DNA of 64,000 nt from Archegozetes longisetosus (taxonomy: Eukaryota > Arthropoda > Arachnida > Sarcoptiformes > Trhypochthoniidae), in NCBI GenBank assembly GCA_018873245.2, contig JAEMBT020000002.1:3724001-3788000 (forward strand), written 5' to 3'. The notes below the pieces were generated by a model. It was not told the DNA's origin, searched no databases, and saw only the letters and a program-made list of their open reading frames with translations. The translations under genes and the position numbers were made by a program. This document shows, piece by piece, positions 11,856 through 23,344 of this stretch. Positions within the stretch are counted from its first letter, which is position 1; each line of letters opens with the position of its first letter.

Positions 11856-13098
11856 TATTTAATTTTTATTTGACTACAAAGCCATCGAATAACCTTTAAA
11901 GGTTCGAATGATTTCTACTACTATTTTGTAGGAGATTTTGTACTTTAAATTTTGTTACAACTTGTTTTACGAGTATTGTCGTTAATTTTGATGCAATTTA
12001 TAAAATCCATACCAACCTGTTTTTTAATGTCAATTCTACTTTAATTAATGATAGTTTGACTCAAAAATCATATGATTTGAAGCTCAGTTCAAATATCTTA
12101 CTTCATGAGGTTCTATACTATAGATATTTATTATGAGAAGAGCCCCAAAGTTTCTAGAAAGTTTCATTATTCACATGCAACTGCTTATTGACAACAACCG
12201 AATGCATACATTCGTAAGCTTGATAAATTTGACAACTCACTTAATCATTGAAGCTTATGGTTAGGATTAATTCGTAATTCAAGTTACTCAAGTGTCTAGT
12301 AAATTACGTAATCTGAAAACTTTAATATTATGTTAAGTTTAAATTTAATCTTTTCAGAGAATCAAGATATTTAAAATGTTTGATTCTATAGCTTAGAATT
12401 TTAATTATTTAGTTCTTAGATAAGCGCACCTATGATTTTATTTGATAAAAATAAATTTATTATTGAAGTGTTCTCTCATTTAAATACGTATTATATAATA
12501 AAACTCGTTCATAACGAACAGTTTGGTGCCATAAAAGGCGTTTACTGATACCGAGATTTGTTGTAAATGTTCCAATTAAGATATTTATTCAAAATCTTAT
12601 TTCATTCATTAAAATACAGCAAGTACAAAGTATCAATATTGGAACCTTAATTATTTTTTGCAAAATAGTGAGGATTACGATAACAACATACAAAAATATG
12701 AAAATAGAAACTTTTATATTATTTCAATATTAAAAGAAAGAAATCAATTCATCCTTCACACTCCTTAAGTTGATCGTCTAGGTTGAGTAGGAGCTGCAAT
12801 ACAGAGATATCTAACATCTCTCGATAAGAAGTTTCATAAACCGTATGTAATATAGAGAATTTATTGACAAAAATTATCTGTTTTTTTCTAAAGTCTATCA
12901 GCGATAAGTTTTATAACCGTATACAATTGCTATTTTAACGTAAAAAGTACTTCTTAAAATACAGTTTTCAAATAATTAATACAATATTATTTTAATTATA
13001 ATAAATGTATATTTTCTAACTTAATATATTTGAAATTAAAAGTTTAAAGTGCCTATTATATTTAATTAAAAATATTCTCACTCTTAAGCAGTTTTAAG
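11856..13098. other. Intergenic AT-rich region, no gene seen
   Basis: No frame with coding character and no RNA gene recognised. A short motif (tttctagaaagtttc) near 12150 recurs around 15500-15650. The last 150 bp before the J-domain gene is very AT-rich and could hold its promoter, but no TATA box was assigned with confidence. Confidence 0.5.
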
Positions 13099-15250
13099 AT
13101 GACGGAAGAAATAAAAGAATTTACTAAAAAGGCACTCGAAGCTTTAAATGATTATTTGAATGAAAATATAATCAAGTACATTAATGACCAATTCAAGCAG
13201 CTTGAGAACGAAATCAGATCAATTCGTGATTATGAATTAAGTATTCAGTATCTTGGCAAATTAATTTATATGTTTGAATCTCTCATTTCCACTTTATTGG
13301 ACCTGAACAAGGAGGGCGCTGATAGCAATATAATATCGAATATAATTATATTAAAGGATATGGCAAATCATATAGCCGATGAAAAGCGATTTGTTTTCAT
13401 TCAGGCACTTTTGAATGAAAATCAAACAAATCAACAGGAAATTTTATTTCCTAAGGAATTCCTTGAGACAGAAGAAGCCGTTGTCAAACGCTACCGGAAG
13501 TTAGCTATCTATTTTCATCCAGACAAAGTCGACTCACTCTCGACTTCGAATGAAAAAAAAGTATATTAAGTCCTGTACTGATCTGTTCGTTTGTATAAAA
13601 GATATGAAGAATAGAATATTATTAAAATTAGACTCCATACCAAAAAGTGAAAGACTAAATTTTCACGAACTAAGGGGAAAAGAATTTTGGAATTTTGCAT
13701 TGAACTATCGCTCCGCATCCCGTCAGGAATGGAGTAAATTGAAGGTTCGAAAAAGAGAAGAGTTCATAGGAATGCAAAAGGAAGACCTAGAAAAATTAAG
13801 CGCAGAAAACGCGATGCATGCTTATGTACAATACAGGGCTGCTTGTAATATTTGAGACAAAGAAAAGGATTTAAGGAAACGAATCCAATTGCGGGGCTTC
13901 ATGGCCTTGGTCTTATACTTCATGAATAAGATCATAGAAGCCCAACTTTATGCCCTTTCGGCACTTAAATTAATCTATCGCTACCCTAGTCAAGATCTTA
14001 TCTCAGAATTCGAAACAGCTCATAATATATTTATGAAAATCAGGAGAAACAAAGACGAGAATCAAGCGAATCTTAATATCGCCTCAGCTTCAAGACCAAG
14101 TCAACCAGTATCAAGCGCATTGGTTATCAGCTCTCCACAGAATATATCTCTTTCCTATCAGCAGAAAAAGCAGCAACAGAGATCTATTGACGAAGAACTT
14201 GAGAAACTCGTGATGCAACTGATAATCAGGCCTGACCGCAGCCTTGCCGAATATCAAGCTAGCAAGGAAGAGATATTGTATTCAAGTACACGCGCAAAAA
14301 CTCATCAAGTAATTGGCTTGGGAATGATGGCGACATCTGGAATAGGTGGCGGTGCAATCATAGGAGCCGCAGGAATGGAAATTTATAAAACAGTTCTTGT
14401 CACCTTAATCTTCGGCGGTCCTGTGTTTGGAGTGTTTAGTGGTGCTGCGCTCTTAGCGTTCGGAGCATTTGGAGGCTTTCATTTATTTAAGAAAGGAAAC
14501 AAAATATTAGAAGAGCCGCAAATTCGTGAGAAGTTGAATAAAATCATCGCTGAAGCGATTAAATTGTTTGACAAAGAGGATTTTCAAGGATTTTACGATA
14601 AACTTTGCGAAGAATATGACAAAAATGAAAGATTAATTAAACCAGTGGGTCGAGGCAAATCGTGCGATTATGAATACTTTATTAATTCCCTAATAAAGCA
14701 TGGGTTTAGGGCTGATGGTATCGCGTACCTTATAATATTAATCAGTGAAGCATTTTTGAGCGGAAAGGTGAAAATCGACGGCATGACCACAAGGGATATA
14801 AAAGAACAAGGCTACAGTGTACTAAATGGCGTTGAGGATGTCGCGCTGACAAATGAGGCTGTAAAAATTGATTTGAGAATTACTCAATTTAGGAAAGATG
14901 CATATAAACGCTTTTATTACCAATTCATAGACTTCTTTCATATTTTTGAATATAGCAGCATTGCCAAGGAATATGTGAATAAATCAGAGAAAATGCCGTT
15001 CAAGGCAAGGCTCGAGGAGATAAGAAACATAGCAAGAATAAATTTAGCTATTCAGGACATATTAGTGGGCGATTATGAAGAAATTGAAAGGGCAAAAAAG
15101 ATGTTTGACAAAGTTAAGATATCGATGTACAAAAATGAGAAGTTTATTGGCATGGTCAAGATGCGCTTAGATGCCCTAGAAGACCTCTTGTGGATCATCA
15201 GTAGCGAGCAGACTAACGATTTTACGGAGTTTATTGAATATAAAATATAA
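13099..15250 (+). pseudogene. Intronless J-domain / glycine-zipper protein gene, frame broken twice
   Basis: The coding stretch spans about 716 codons without introns. An N-terminal helical region is followed by the core of a J-domain, with RYRKLAIYFHPDK at residues about 131-143 containing the HPD triad that stimulates Hsp70. Two helical segments follow. A central hydrophobic, glycine-rich block (about 14310-14490) reads GLGMMATSGIGGGAIIGAAG, then further small-residue repeats, as in glycine-zipper membrane-inserting segments. A charged C-terminal helical domain of about 250 residues ends the protein. The frame changes at an A-run near 13555, and an in-frame TGA lies at 13853-13855. Long stretches between are well preserved, so the gene is recently dead or the breaks are assembly errors. 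The lack of introns contrasts with the host genes around it. Function unknown. Confidence 0.7.
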
Positions 15251-16742
15251 CTTACATTGAATACAGTGATGAATGTTAAATAATAAATTTTTTCATAACT
15301 TTGAAAATAGAAAATGAATTTAGTATTAACCCCTTAATAGCGCATTAATTTTATGTTTATTATATATTTCCCGAGAGTAATTAATGTAATTAACTTGAAT
15401 GAGAAAATATTTTATTAGAGTGCGAAATCTTCAAAAATTCATTTACACACGTTTTCAGTTACTTTTAGTGATACAAAATTTCTAGAAATCTTTTTGATGA
15501 GACACCTTCTAGAAAGTTTCTCGGGACTATTTTCCTATGCTTTGATTATTTTGAATATTTAAAAGTCGGTCATGTTGTATATCACTTAAATTAAAACATT
15601 ATTTCAATCAAAACATAATTTTGAGCTGAGGAAATTTCTAGAAAGTTTCTCGAGATAATTTCTCCGGAAATTTTCTTTTTACAACACTAGTTACTTTGAA
15701 AAATTTGACGCTAAGATGTGTTTGAAGCAAATCACAACAAACATTTGAACATAAATCACGCCTATAAGTAGTTAACGCGGTGATGCTGTTAAATGTAATA
15801 TTGTACGGGTCTGGGTCGAAACACCAACAGTCCAATTGTACTTGGATAGGGTTCAAAAAACTGCTAAAACACATCGTGGTTCATTAGTTTAATTTAAGAA
15901 AGCTTATACTTTGTTGGGGTTCCTCTGAAACTGCATTTTAATTAACTAGAGAATTTTTCCATCAAAGTTGTTCATAATACAAAAAGTTTATGCTATGCAT
16001 ATTTTACTCTAACTTAATAGATTTGCTTTATATATGCAAGTCACGTGATTATTAAAATGTATTTATTGTATCGTATGTCAATGAACTCCAACGTCCTTTG
16101 AACCTAGACCTCCGGTCCCTTTGTTGTGAAGAATCATCGATTCGATTCAGAGAATTTTTATTTTTAACTCGATTTCATTAAAATTCATGAGATCTTTGTT
16201 TTTTGTAGAGACGGTGCAGAACGCTCATTTTTACTACATTTCCATTGAAAATTATGTAATTGCTAATTCTAAAAAAGTGGCGTAGAATCGGCATTAAGGA
16301 TACTAATCGAGTAATTTAGCTCACTTAGCTATTTAATTATTCTAAAGGTACTGCATTAAGTTTAACTCAAGAGAATGGTACACGCAGTGCGTTGTGCAAT
16401 CAGATATATTTGGAGGTAGCAACATACTGTTCTAATACCGGCATCCATTCGAGAGATCTAAATTTCAAATATCTTTTTACTTTTCAATTCTAATCATTTC
16501 ATTGATTAAGATTTATAATATAAATAAGGTATTGAATTTGGTAGAGTATTTTTACCCCTAAAGTATTTTAACGTTTTTTCAAAAGGTTGTAAAGTAAAAA
16601 TTTGGAAATAAAAATAAATAATAATTAACCCTAATTTAAACCTTTTTAACATTTTTTAATTAATATTGAAGTTCCTTAAACATTTTAGTCATTTTTCATA
16701 CAAATGATAAATATAAACAATGTTTAGATCAAAACTGAATAT
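15251..16742. other. Intergenic region with repeat fragments
   Basis: No gene recognised. At about 15778-15815 there is a fragment (acgggtctgggtcgaaacac) of the inverted-repeat element that is complete at 43093-43606. Around 15480-15650 the motif tttctagaaagtttctcg occurs twice. Short open frames here lack coding character. Confidence 0.5.
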
Positions 16743-18624
16743 AAAGGAGTTGACCATACTTGATATTAAAAATGGCCCAAGAACAAAATATGACCCAAAC
16801 TTTCCGCATTAATAGAGACTTTAAAATTAAGACTAACAACGAAATTTACACTGAAATATATATTGTAGATTCCTGTAAAAACCTGGTAGAATTTGAAACA
16901 AAAAAAAACAATAATATCTCGGAATCGCAATTACGGTTGGGAAATCAATTTTGTATTTAAATAGTTTGAATTACGTAGTATCATATGATAATATTATGAT
17001 TCATATAGATAAAAATTTATGCAAATAAGCGTTATCATATTAAGTTGGGAAATTTAAAATTGAGTTTTTCAAGGTGTTAACCAAAGTTACGTACCCGATC
17101 TCTTTCGCTACTTAAATGATCCCTAGCCCTAAATATAATTCTAGAGAGATCGAGTGTGAAGCTTTGGGTTAACATGACTAAAAATTCAAAATTAAGTTTT
17201 GATTTAAAATGGGCATAATAAAATGTATTTGCAGTAATTATTAAAAATTGATATCAATCATTTATTAATTTAATATAATGTTGATTAATAATGTTCTTGA
17301 TAGTCTGCAATCAAAAATAACATCTTTATTTTGCTTAGACACAGTTTAAACAATTTTTTGTAAATAAAATTCCTTTAACATATATTTTACCTAAAGTTTA
17401 ATTTTGGGTTTTGACTTGAACTTTAAGTCAACTTGATAGTACTCGATGAAAAAATTGATTGATAAAAATTTATTAAGCCACATCCATCGGTTCAAGAGAT
17501 ATGCCCCTTTTAAATCAAAACTTAATTTTGAATTTTTAGGCATGTTAACCCAAAGTTTCACACTCCATCTCTCTAGAATTATATTTAGGGCTAGAGGTAA
17601 TTTAAGTAGCAAAAGAGATCGGTGTGTAACTTTGGTTAACACCTTGAAAAGCTCAATTTTAAACTTCCCAATTTAATATGATAACGTTTATTTGAGTAAA
17701 TTTTTATCTATATGAATCATATAATATTATCATATGATACTACATTATTTAAACTATTTAAGTACAAAATTAATTTCTCAACCGTAATTGCGATTCCGAG
17801 ATATTATTGTTTTTTTGTTTCAAATTCTACCAGGTTTTTACAGGAATCTACAATATATTGTGAAATAGAAAAATATTATTTAGTTTTTATGACTAAAATA
17901 TTAATCTATTTTTGATATGATAATAATAAAGTAAATGTATCTTAAAGTAGAAATTGTAGTTACATCTTTTAGGTGTCCTAAGTTTTTAGTTACATTACAA
18001 GTAAATTTTCAATCGACTATGTATTGTTTACCTAAATTGCAAGTATTTTAATGTAAAAATAATCTTTTCCATTGAGCTAAATATAGTAAGTTTAGGACAT
18101 CAAAAAGAGTATAAATACAGAGGTGATTTCCTATTAAGAACAGTCTTATTTCTTACTCCGTACTGTAAAGTATATAAGAATACTCTCTTACTTTGTACTT
18201 ATGGTATGTAAGAAAAGTAATAGTGAATAACTACTATTGTATCGTTATTTATTTGTATTAATAAAAGAAGGTTTATATTAAAAGTAAGTTATAACTTAAT
18301 TCCCTACTGAAGCCCATTCAATCGACTCCTATCAGACTCTCTGATAAAATTATAGGTAACAACAGATTGGGATCTTACATTGAAGCCCCCGATTCCAATT
18401 CGTTCAACTTGGACACACACACATACAAAAGACTCTACATAAAACATTTATATCGGGTCTTTCGTATATAGATGTTCCTCGTCATAGAAATAAATGTGAC
18501 AATATATTTCAGCGTAAATTTCGTTGTTAGTCTTAATTTTAAAGTCTTTATTAATGCGGAAAGTTTGGGTCATATTTTGTTCTTGGGCCATTTTTAATGT
18601 TAGGTATGGACAACTCCTTTGTTA
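16743..18624. repeat. Large palindrome with arms of about 475 bp, interrupted by an insertion
   Basis: The left arm (16743-17216) is matched in reverse complement by 17499-17859 plus 18509-18624, with a spacer of about 280 bp. The arms are nearly identical, for example atggcccaagaacaaaatat at 16771 on plus and again on minus near 18593. The left arm contains a short open frame (from 16772, MAQEQNMTQTFRINRDFKIK...) that is also present in the right arm with few changes, so a short coding-like segment is duplicated tail to tail. I do not recognise the protein. It could be the duplicated first exon of a gene or the terminal repeat of an element. Confidence 0.8.
17860..18508. mobile_element. 649-bp insertion in the right arm of the palindrome
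   Basis: The right arm is split here, and acaatatatt occurs on both sides (17850-17859 and 18499-18508), consistent with a target duplication. The insert carries a possible polyadenylation signal (aataaaag near 18260) and a less AT-rich tail. No open frame or terminal inverted repeat was found, so its class is undetermined. Confidence 0.6.
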
Positions 18625-20029
18625 AAGTAAATTATATTTTAAATAATATTTATAGAAATTAATTATGGAGAGAAAAGCACATATTTAGAAGTGCTCGAAA
18701 ATAAATCAAATATTATTGTTAATCAATCAATTATTCAGTGTGTGTTGTAATTATAAAATACGTCATTTTTCGTTTAAAAAATTGCAGGTATTTATCAGTT
18801 TAATGAAAAAGTATTCAATTTTATAAAATCCTATATTATAAACTATGGTCCAAAAAATGGCAACATTTAAACCTACAATTAATGCAGTTAAATTCTTTAA
18901 TTCTCTTAATACACTTGAAAATAACTTAATATTGTTGTACCAAAACTTTATTCTAAAAATGAGTGCTATACAAAGATGTTTACTTTTACCTAACTATAAG
19001 TGCACTACTGTTTTCGAGAAGGAAAACATGATTTAAAACAAACTGTAACTATGAATTGAAGCGCTTTGTACTTTTAGCTGAAAGACTAATTAGTTAGACT
19101 CAGCCACTGCTTCTTTCTAACTAAAATAGTACACCAAAACTCAATAAAAAATTATTAACCATCCAATAGAGTTATAAACAAAATATCTACAATTACTATT
19201 AGTTTCGCGCATGTCACGAGTCTATGGGCTGTGCAAGTCACGAATGTAACACTACTCTCTCTCTCTCTCCCCAGTTCATTAATCCCTATATTATACACAT
19301 ATTAAACATATAGCTCAGCAGCGCAGCCTACAGTTTGGACTTGAGCCTCTAGGTGCAAATGCAGGTCAAAGATCAAGAATTCTGAGCTGCGCTTTTAGAA
19401 GCTCAAGCTTCAAGCTCAAAATTCCAGACAAATGCTCTTCACAAAATCTGAGTGATTTTTTAATGATGAAAATTATTGAATACTTTATGCTGTTCTTATT
19501 CAGTTTTAATATTAAAATTTAAAATCGGTAAATATATTCAAACATAAGTTAGAATTAAGACTTAATAAATAATGAGACTTCCACTGAAGTAACGCACATA
19601 TATATGATTCATAATAATAAATCATACTTGAAAAACTATATGTAAAAGCGTACGTAAAAGAACAAACACCGCTTTTAATTGATAAATTCTCTATAGTTAA
19701 GTGCTTTGAAAAGGACATCATAGTTATTGAAAATTAAAACCTATCTTACTTTGACTTATCTCACAGCTAAATACTTTTTAAAATACAATAAAAATAAGCA
19801 CTTATTTCTATACATTTATTTAGTCTCCGTTAAAACCACTCGACTGCATATATTCGGGTTAGAGTTTTACTATATGTACTGTACTGATTGTAAAATTGAA
19901 AATTTAATAATTAAAAATTATTTATGGCTTAATAAAGGCTTTAATTGATATCTAATCTATTTTATCATAGATTAATTTTCTTTAATTCGTTAAACCAGGT
20001 TATGCGACACAATAATAGATTTGATTTCA
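18625..20029. other. Intergenic AT-rich region
   Basis: No gene recognised. It contains a short CT microsatellite near 19254-19269 and a stretch of repeated agctcaagct-like motifs near 19315-19430. Open frames of 60-73 codons here show no recognisable domain. Confidence 0.45.
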
Positions 20030-21070
20030 TATCCACTCAACATTATATGGCTATTTGGTCGATAACAAATCGGGCAGACTCTCACACATAAATCTTACTT
20101 ATATCTGCTTCCAACTGGTATTCATTGTATCCTCTATCCATAGTCCACTTAGTTATAGTCAATTAAATAGCTTTCCAGGTAATTTAATTCAAAGATAAAG
20201 CGCGAGAGAATACCTCAACGTATCGTTACCTCAGTGCTATAATGCACTAACTCGAAAATTTTCACAAAATGAGTTAATGCCACTTTTGAAGTAAGGTATC
20301 AAACCTCTATAAATTGCTCGAATCGAATCTTAAAACTTTAAAATAGATTTCGAAATATATTATAAAGAGTACAGCTGTTATAGTGTTTTCGAATTATGAT
20401 TCTAAACTTTAAACTCAGATTTCTGCATGATAGACTTTTCTGAGTTAACGCATTATAGCATTGAGGTGACAATATAAGCCATTGATTCCGTGATACAATG
20501 TCTTATAGACATTTGCGCGATCTTTTCCTTATCGCTCCATAAGTCGATATTTTATGACCGAATTGTGTTCGAGTTGTCGCGAATTCTGAGGTTTTTCGGA
20601 TCGTTGCCTTCATTGTTCCTAAAAATATTTGATCAAATAATTTAATTAGGTTGTGAAATTATCAATAAATGTGAAAAATCATTTTTACGGACCAGATAGG
20701 CTTCCAATCATTCCAAACCTCTCATTGTTGAGTATATTCATTGCAACCTCAAAGTCCTTTCCGATTTCTCCTAAAACATATTCAACTGGAATTTCACGTT
20801 AACGAAAAACACTTCACTTGTATTTGAAGCCTTGACTCCCATCCTATTAGCATCAAATCCTGATGTCAGTCTTGGCCATCGTTCGGCTACAAAAGCGGTC
20901 AGTTTTTCGATCATATCTCTATATTCTGATCTGATGGGAGTTTTGATGAATAAAGTGAACGGATCAGAGATACCATCGCTTGATATTATTACTTTAGATC
21001 CATTTGATATGTTAGTATAACGCTTATCATGAGATGATAGTTCAGTTCTACACTTGATCCGATTCACATC
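20030..21070 (-). pseudogene. Acyl-CoA dehydrogenase (ACADVL/ACAD9-like) pseudogene
   Basis: Minus-strand translation recovers successive blocks of the very-long-chain acyl-CoA dehydrogenase family: NGSKVIISSDGISDPFTLFI (compare [20 protein letters not shown]), EKLTAFVAER, NRMGVKASNTSEVFF, then [20 protein letters not shown]. After a GT-AG intron (about 20690-20620) come TRTQFGHKISTYGAI and ITESMAYIVTS, and beyond a MITE, NEYQLEADISKIY. The normal enzyme is a mitochondrial flavoprotein that starts beta-oxidation of long chains. Here the frame shifts near 20795 and again near 20540, the 5' and 3' parts of the gene are missing, and a MITE interrupts it. The retained intron says it arose by DNA duplication, not retroposition. 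Confidence 0.88.
20229..20473. mobile_element. MITE inserted in the acyl-CoA dehydrogenase pseudogene
   Basis: The ends acctcagtgctataatgcac and gcattatagcattgaggt are inverted copies over about 32 bp. The unit is about 245 bp with no coding content. The dehydrogenase reading is interrupted exactly here and resumes on the other side. Confidence 0.8.
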
Positions 21071-21914
21071 AGATTCTTATGTCTCGAATAAAAGTCAAGA
21101 AAAATGGCTAAATATTGTTTGACTTAACAAATCACGAATACATTATTACCATATAGGTGTCTGAATTATTAAACGAATTTCGAAATCTTTCAAGCTTTCA
21201 ATATACAGGTGATATATGTAATGAAAAGTTTTACGCAATAGTACAGAACTTAGTTCTGTACTATTCCCTAAAAAAAAAAAAATTATTAGGACTTGTCATT
21301 GACTCAAAAATCAATGACCTAAGGCATTAGAGTTCAGAAAATTGTAAATGTCTGATATATATATATATAAGTTTTTACATTAGCAGGTTTTGTAAGATCT
21401 CATGAGTGTCCGACACAATTCCTAACATTTAATATCTGTGATAATTGTATTTTGTGTAATGTTCATTGGTTAATTAAATTTTTTATTTAGTTTATTAATT
21501 GTACAAATATCGAGGGTTTACTGTGTTAAGTAGCTAACAGCGTAATAGACGCAATCCCAAGTAAAACCCTACAGAGACGTTACATGTGGCTCAAAAATAC
21601 TAGTCTTCGCCCCCGAGAGTAGATCGCATGTAACACAGGTATATTGAATATACTTCTCTTTCATAATATAGAACGGTTTAAGTTAGAAACACCATTCTCT
21701 CTAATTATAAGTTAAATTTAGTAAAATAACCTATTGATTTCAAAGTTTTATCAGAATAACTCTAATCAAAGTTTTTTATATACAGAATGTACATTAGAAA
21801 TAAATTTTCAATACTATGAAATACTTGTGATATATTTGGTTTACACATAAAATAAAGTGTCTTAAAGCCTTAAAATTGATAAACTCGTAAAATCATTAAG
21901 AAAAGTAGTTATCG
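21071..21914. other. Intergenic region, no gene seen
   Basis: No coding or RNA gene recognised. It contains a 27-nt palindrome at 21238-21264 (atagtacagaac, tta, gttctgtactat), an A-run just after it, and a short AT microsatellite near 21355. The upstream exons expected for the dehydrogenase are not found here. Confidence 0.5.
21238..21264. repeat. Perfect 12-bp-arm palindrome
   Basis: ATAGTACAGAAC, a three-base loop TTA, then GTTCTGTACTAT. The arms are exact complements. It is not associated with a recognised gene. Confidence 0.85.
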
Positions 21915-22697
21915 TTAACCGTCACTTCTAGTAATAGGGCGGAGTTTATGGTCAATGAGACGGTCGACAACTTTACTCGCATAGCGAACTCTTTCTAAAA
22001 CGTCTTGACTGCAGCCATATTTTATCATCAGATCAAGTTTGTATGTTTTGAAATCCTTCTTATCGTTGATCATAGTGACCGCTCTCTTCACTGGGCACAC
22101 AATCAATTTTGTGTGATCTTCAAAGAAGTTGATCTATAAATACAAACACAATTAGAGATATTTACTACTAGTTATAAACGAAAGCATTGAAAAGTTTAAT
22201 ACCTGAACAGTTCCATTAGTGAGTTGAAGGACTATAGTATTGCGAGTGCGAAACCAATTGTGGAGGTGCGGAAATCTGACTACGTCGTTCGCATCACGTC
22301 GCTCTGGCTTAGTGCCAGTTTTAGTTAGATACTCATTCATATAATTTCTAAAATATTCTAAAAGACATTTTTTGTTGTAGAGCTCTGTTGGACAGGCATC
22401 GAATTTATAATGACGTTTAGTGCCGTCGCCTCCGATATAATACATATTTGTTAGGTCTGCCATCAAAACAATTTTTGTCACATCATTAAATAAGACACCA
22501 ACACTATTATCGCACAATTGATACCCGAAACCATATTTGTCTGAACAGTCAACCCATTTGCTGATCCAGTAGGTGGGCGATGCGGACGAATCTTCAGCTA
22601 AGTCTTCCTTTAGATGGACTCTTTGTGAAGGCTTACAACTAAGTAAATGATACAATTGATTACTCAAATCATATAAATAAATATCGTTAATATCCAT
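21915..22697 (-). CDS. Polo-box-domain-only polo-like kinase homologue
   Basis: Two exons, 22697-22203 and 22133-21915, are joined by a 69-bp GT-AG intron and encode 237 residues. The protein aligns with the C-terminal polo-box domain of PLK1: YWISKWVDCSDKYGFGYQLC (with the phosphopeptide-binding Trp), CDNSVGVLFND, KKCLLEYFRNYMNEYL, FPHLHNWFRTRNTIVLQL, then INFFEDHTKLIVCP with the His-x-Lys pair (PLK1 H538/K540) that contacts phosphate. The second polo box ends at LRYASKVVDRLIDHKL. The frame is open throughout and the binding residues are kept. The usual N-terminal kinase domain is absent: upstream minus-strand sequence to 23344 has no kinase motifs. The start codon is the first Met after an upstream stop. 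It may bind phosphorylated partners without kinase activity, or be a recent partial duplicate. Confidence 0.87.
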
Positions 22698-23344
22698 ATT
22701 AGGATAAATCTACTGCTTAGTGATCAATCGAGTGCTGTTTAAGAACTAAATTTTAGATGATTTTTACATATATTTATAACTTGACATTATATGATATCTC
22801 GAATCCAAATACAAGTCTATAATAAGAGTGGATTACTTTAACATAATGAATTCATACTCAAACATGAGTTTATTGTTTCATAGTTCAAATTCAATATAAG
22901 TTCAAATAGGTTTTCACATCAATATAAGTTCATCAGAACTTTTACGCGACTTATTACACTTGACAGTGAATTACGTTAACCAATGGTCAGTTAGATGTCT
23001 GACAATTTACAAATTGTTATAAAAACACAACAGCTGTTATAAAAATAGATACCAAGAGCAGAACAGTTGCTAACGGCTCTTTAACAGGCATAAAAGATAC
23101 GCCAAACACTTGCACAAAAACAAGATCAGACTATTTTGAACTAAAATCTACCAAATGTAATGCACGCGAAACAGTATTGTTGTAAACGATTGATCCAAGT
23201 GTAACTGTGTTTAGTCACACAATCAACAAATTATTGCTAACAATACACTGATTTCTCACTATTTTAAACAATTCAATATTGCAGTTGATACTTGTTCATT
23301 TTATTTGCATCACATCCTATATTTAACTCAAATGCAACCTAAAT
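22698..23344. other. Divergent intergenic region between the polo-box and hemopexin genes
   Basis: The two neighbouring genes are transcribed away from each other, so this stretch should hold both promoters. The short motif caatataagttca recurs near 22890-22935. No further gene recognised. Confidence 0.45.

Noticed and set aside
13099-13569. A conventional DnaJ co-chaperone
   Set aside because: Only the HPD-containing core is recognisable; there is no G/F region or zinc-finger domain, and the rest is unlike DnaJ proteins.
17860-18508. The insertion in the palindrome as a solo long terminal repeat
   Set aside because: A polyadenylation-like signal is present, but the ends do not show a clear TG...CA pair matching the boundaries and the flanking duplication is too long, so the class was left open.
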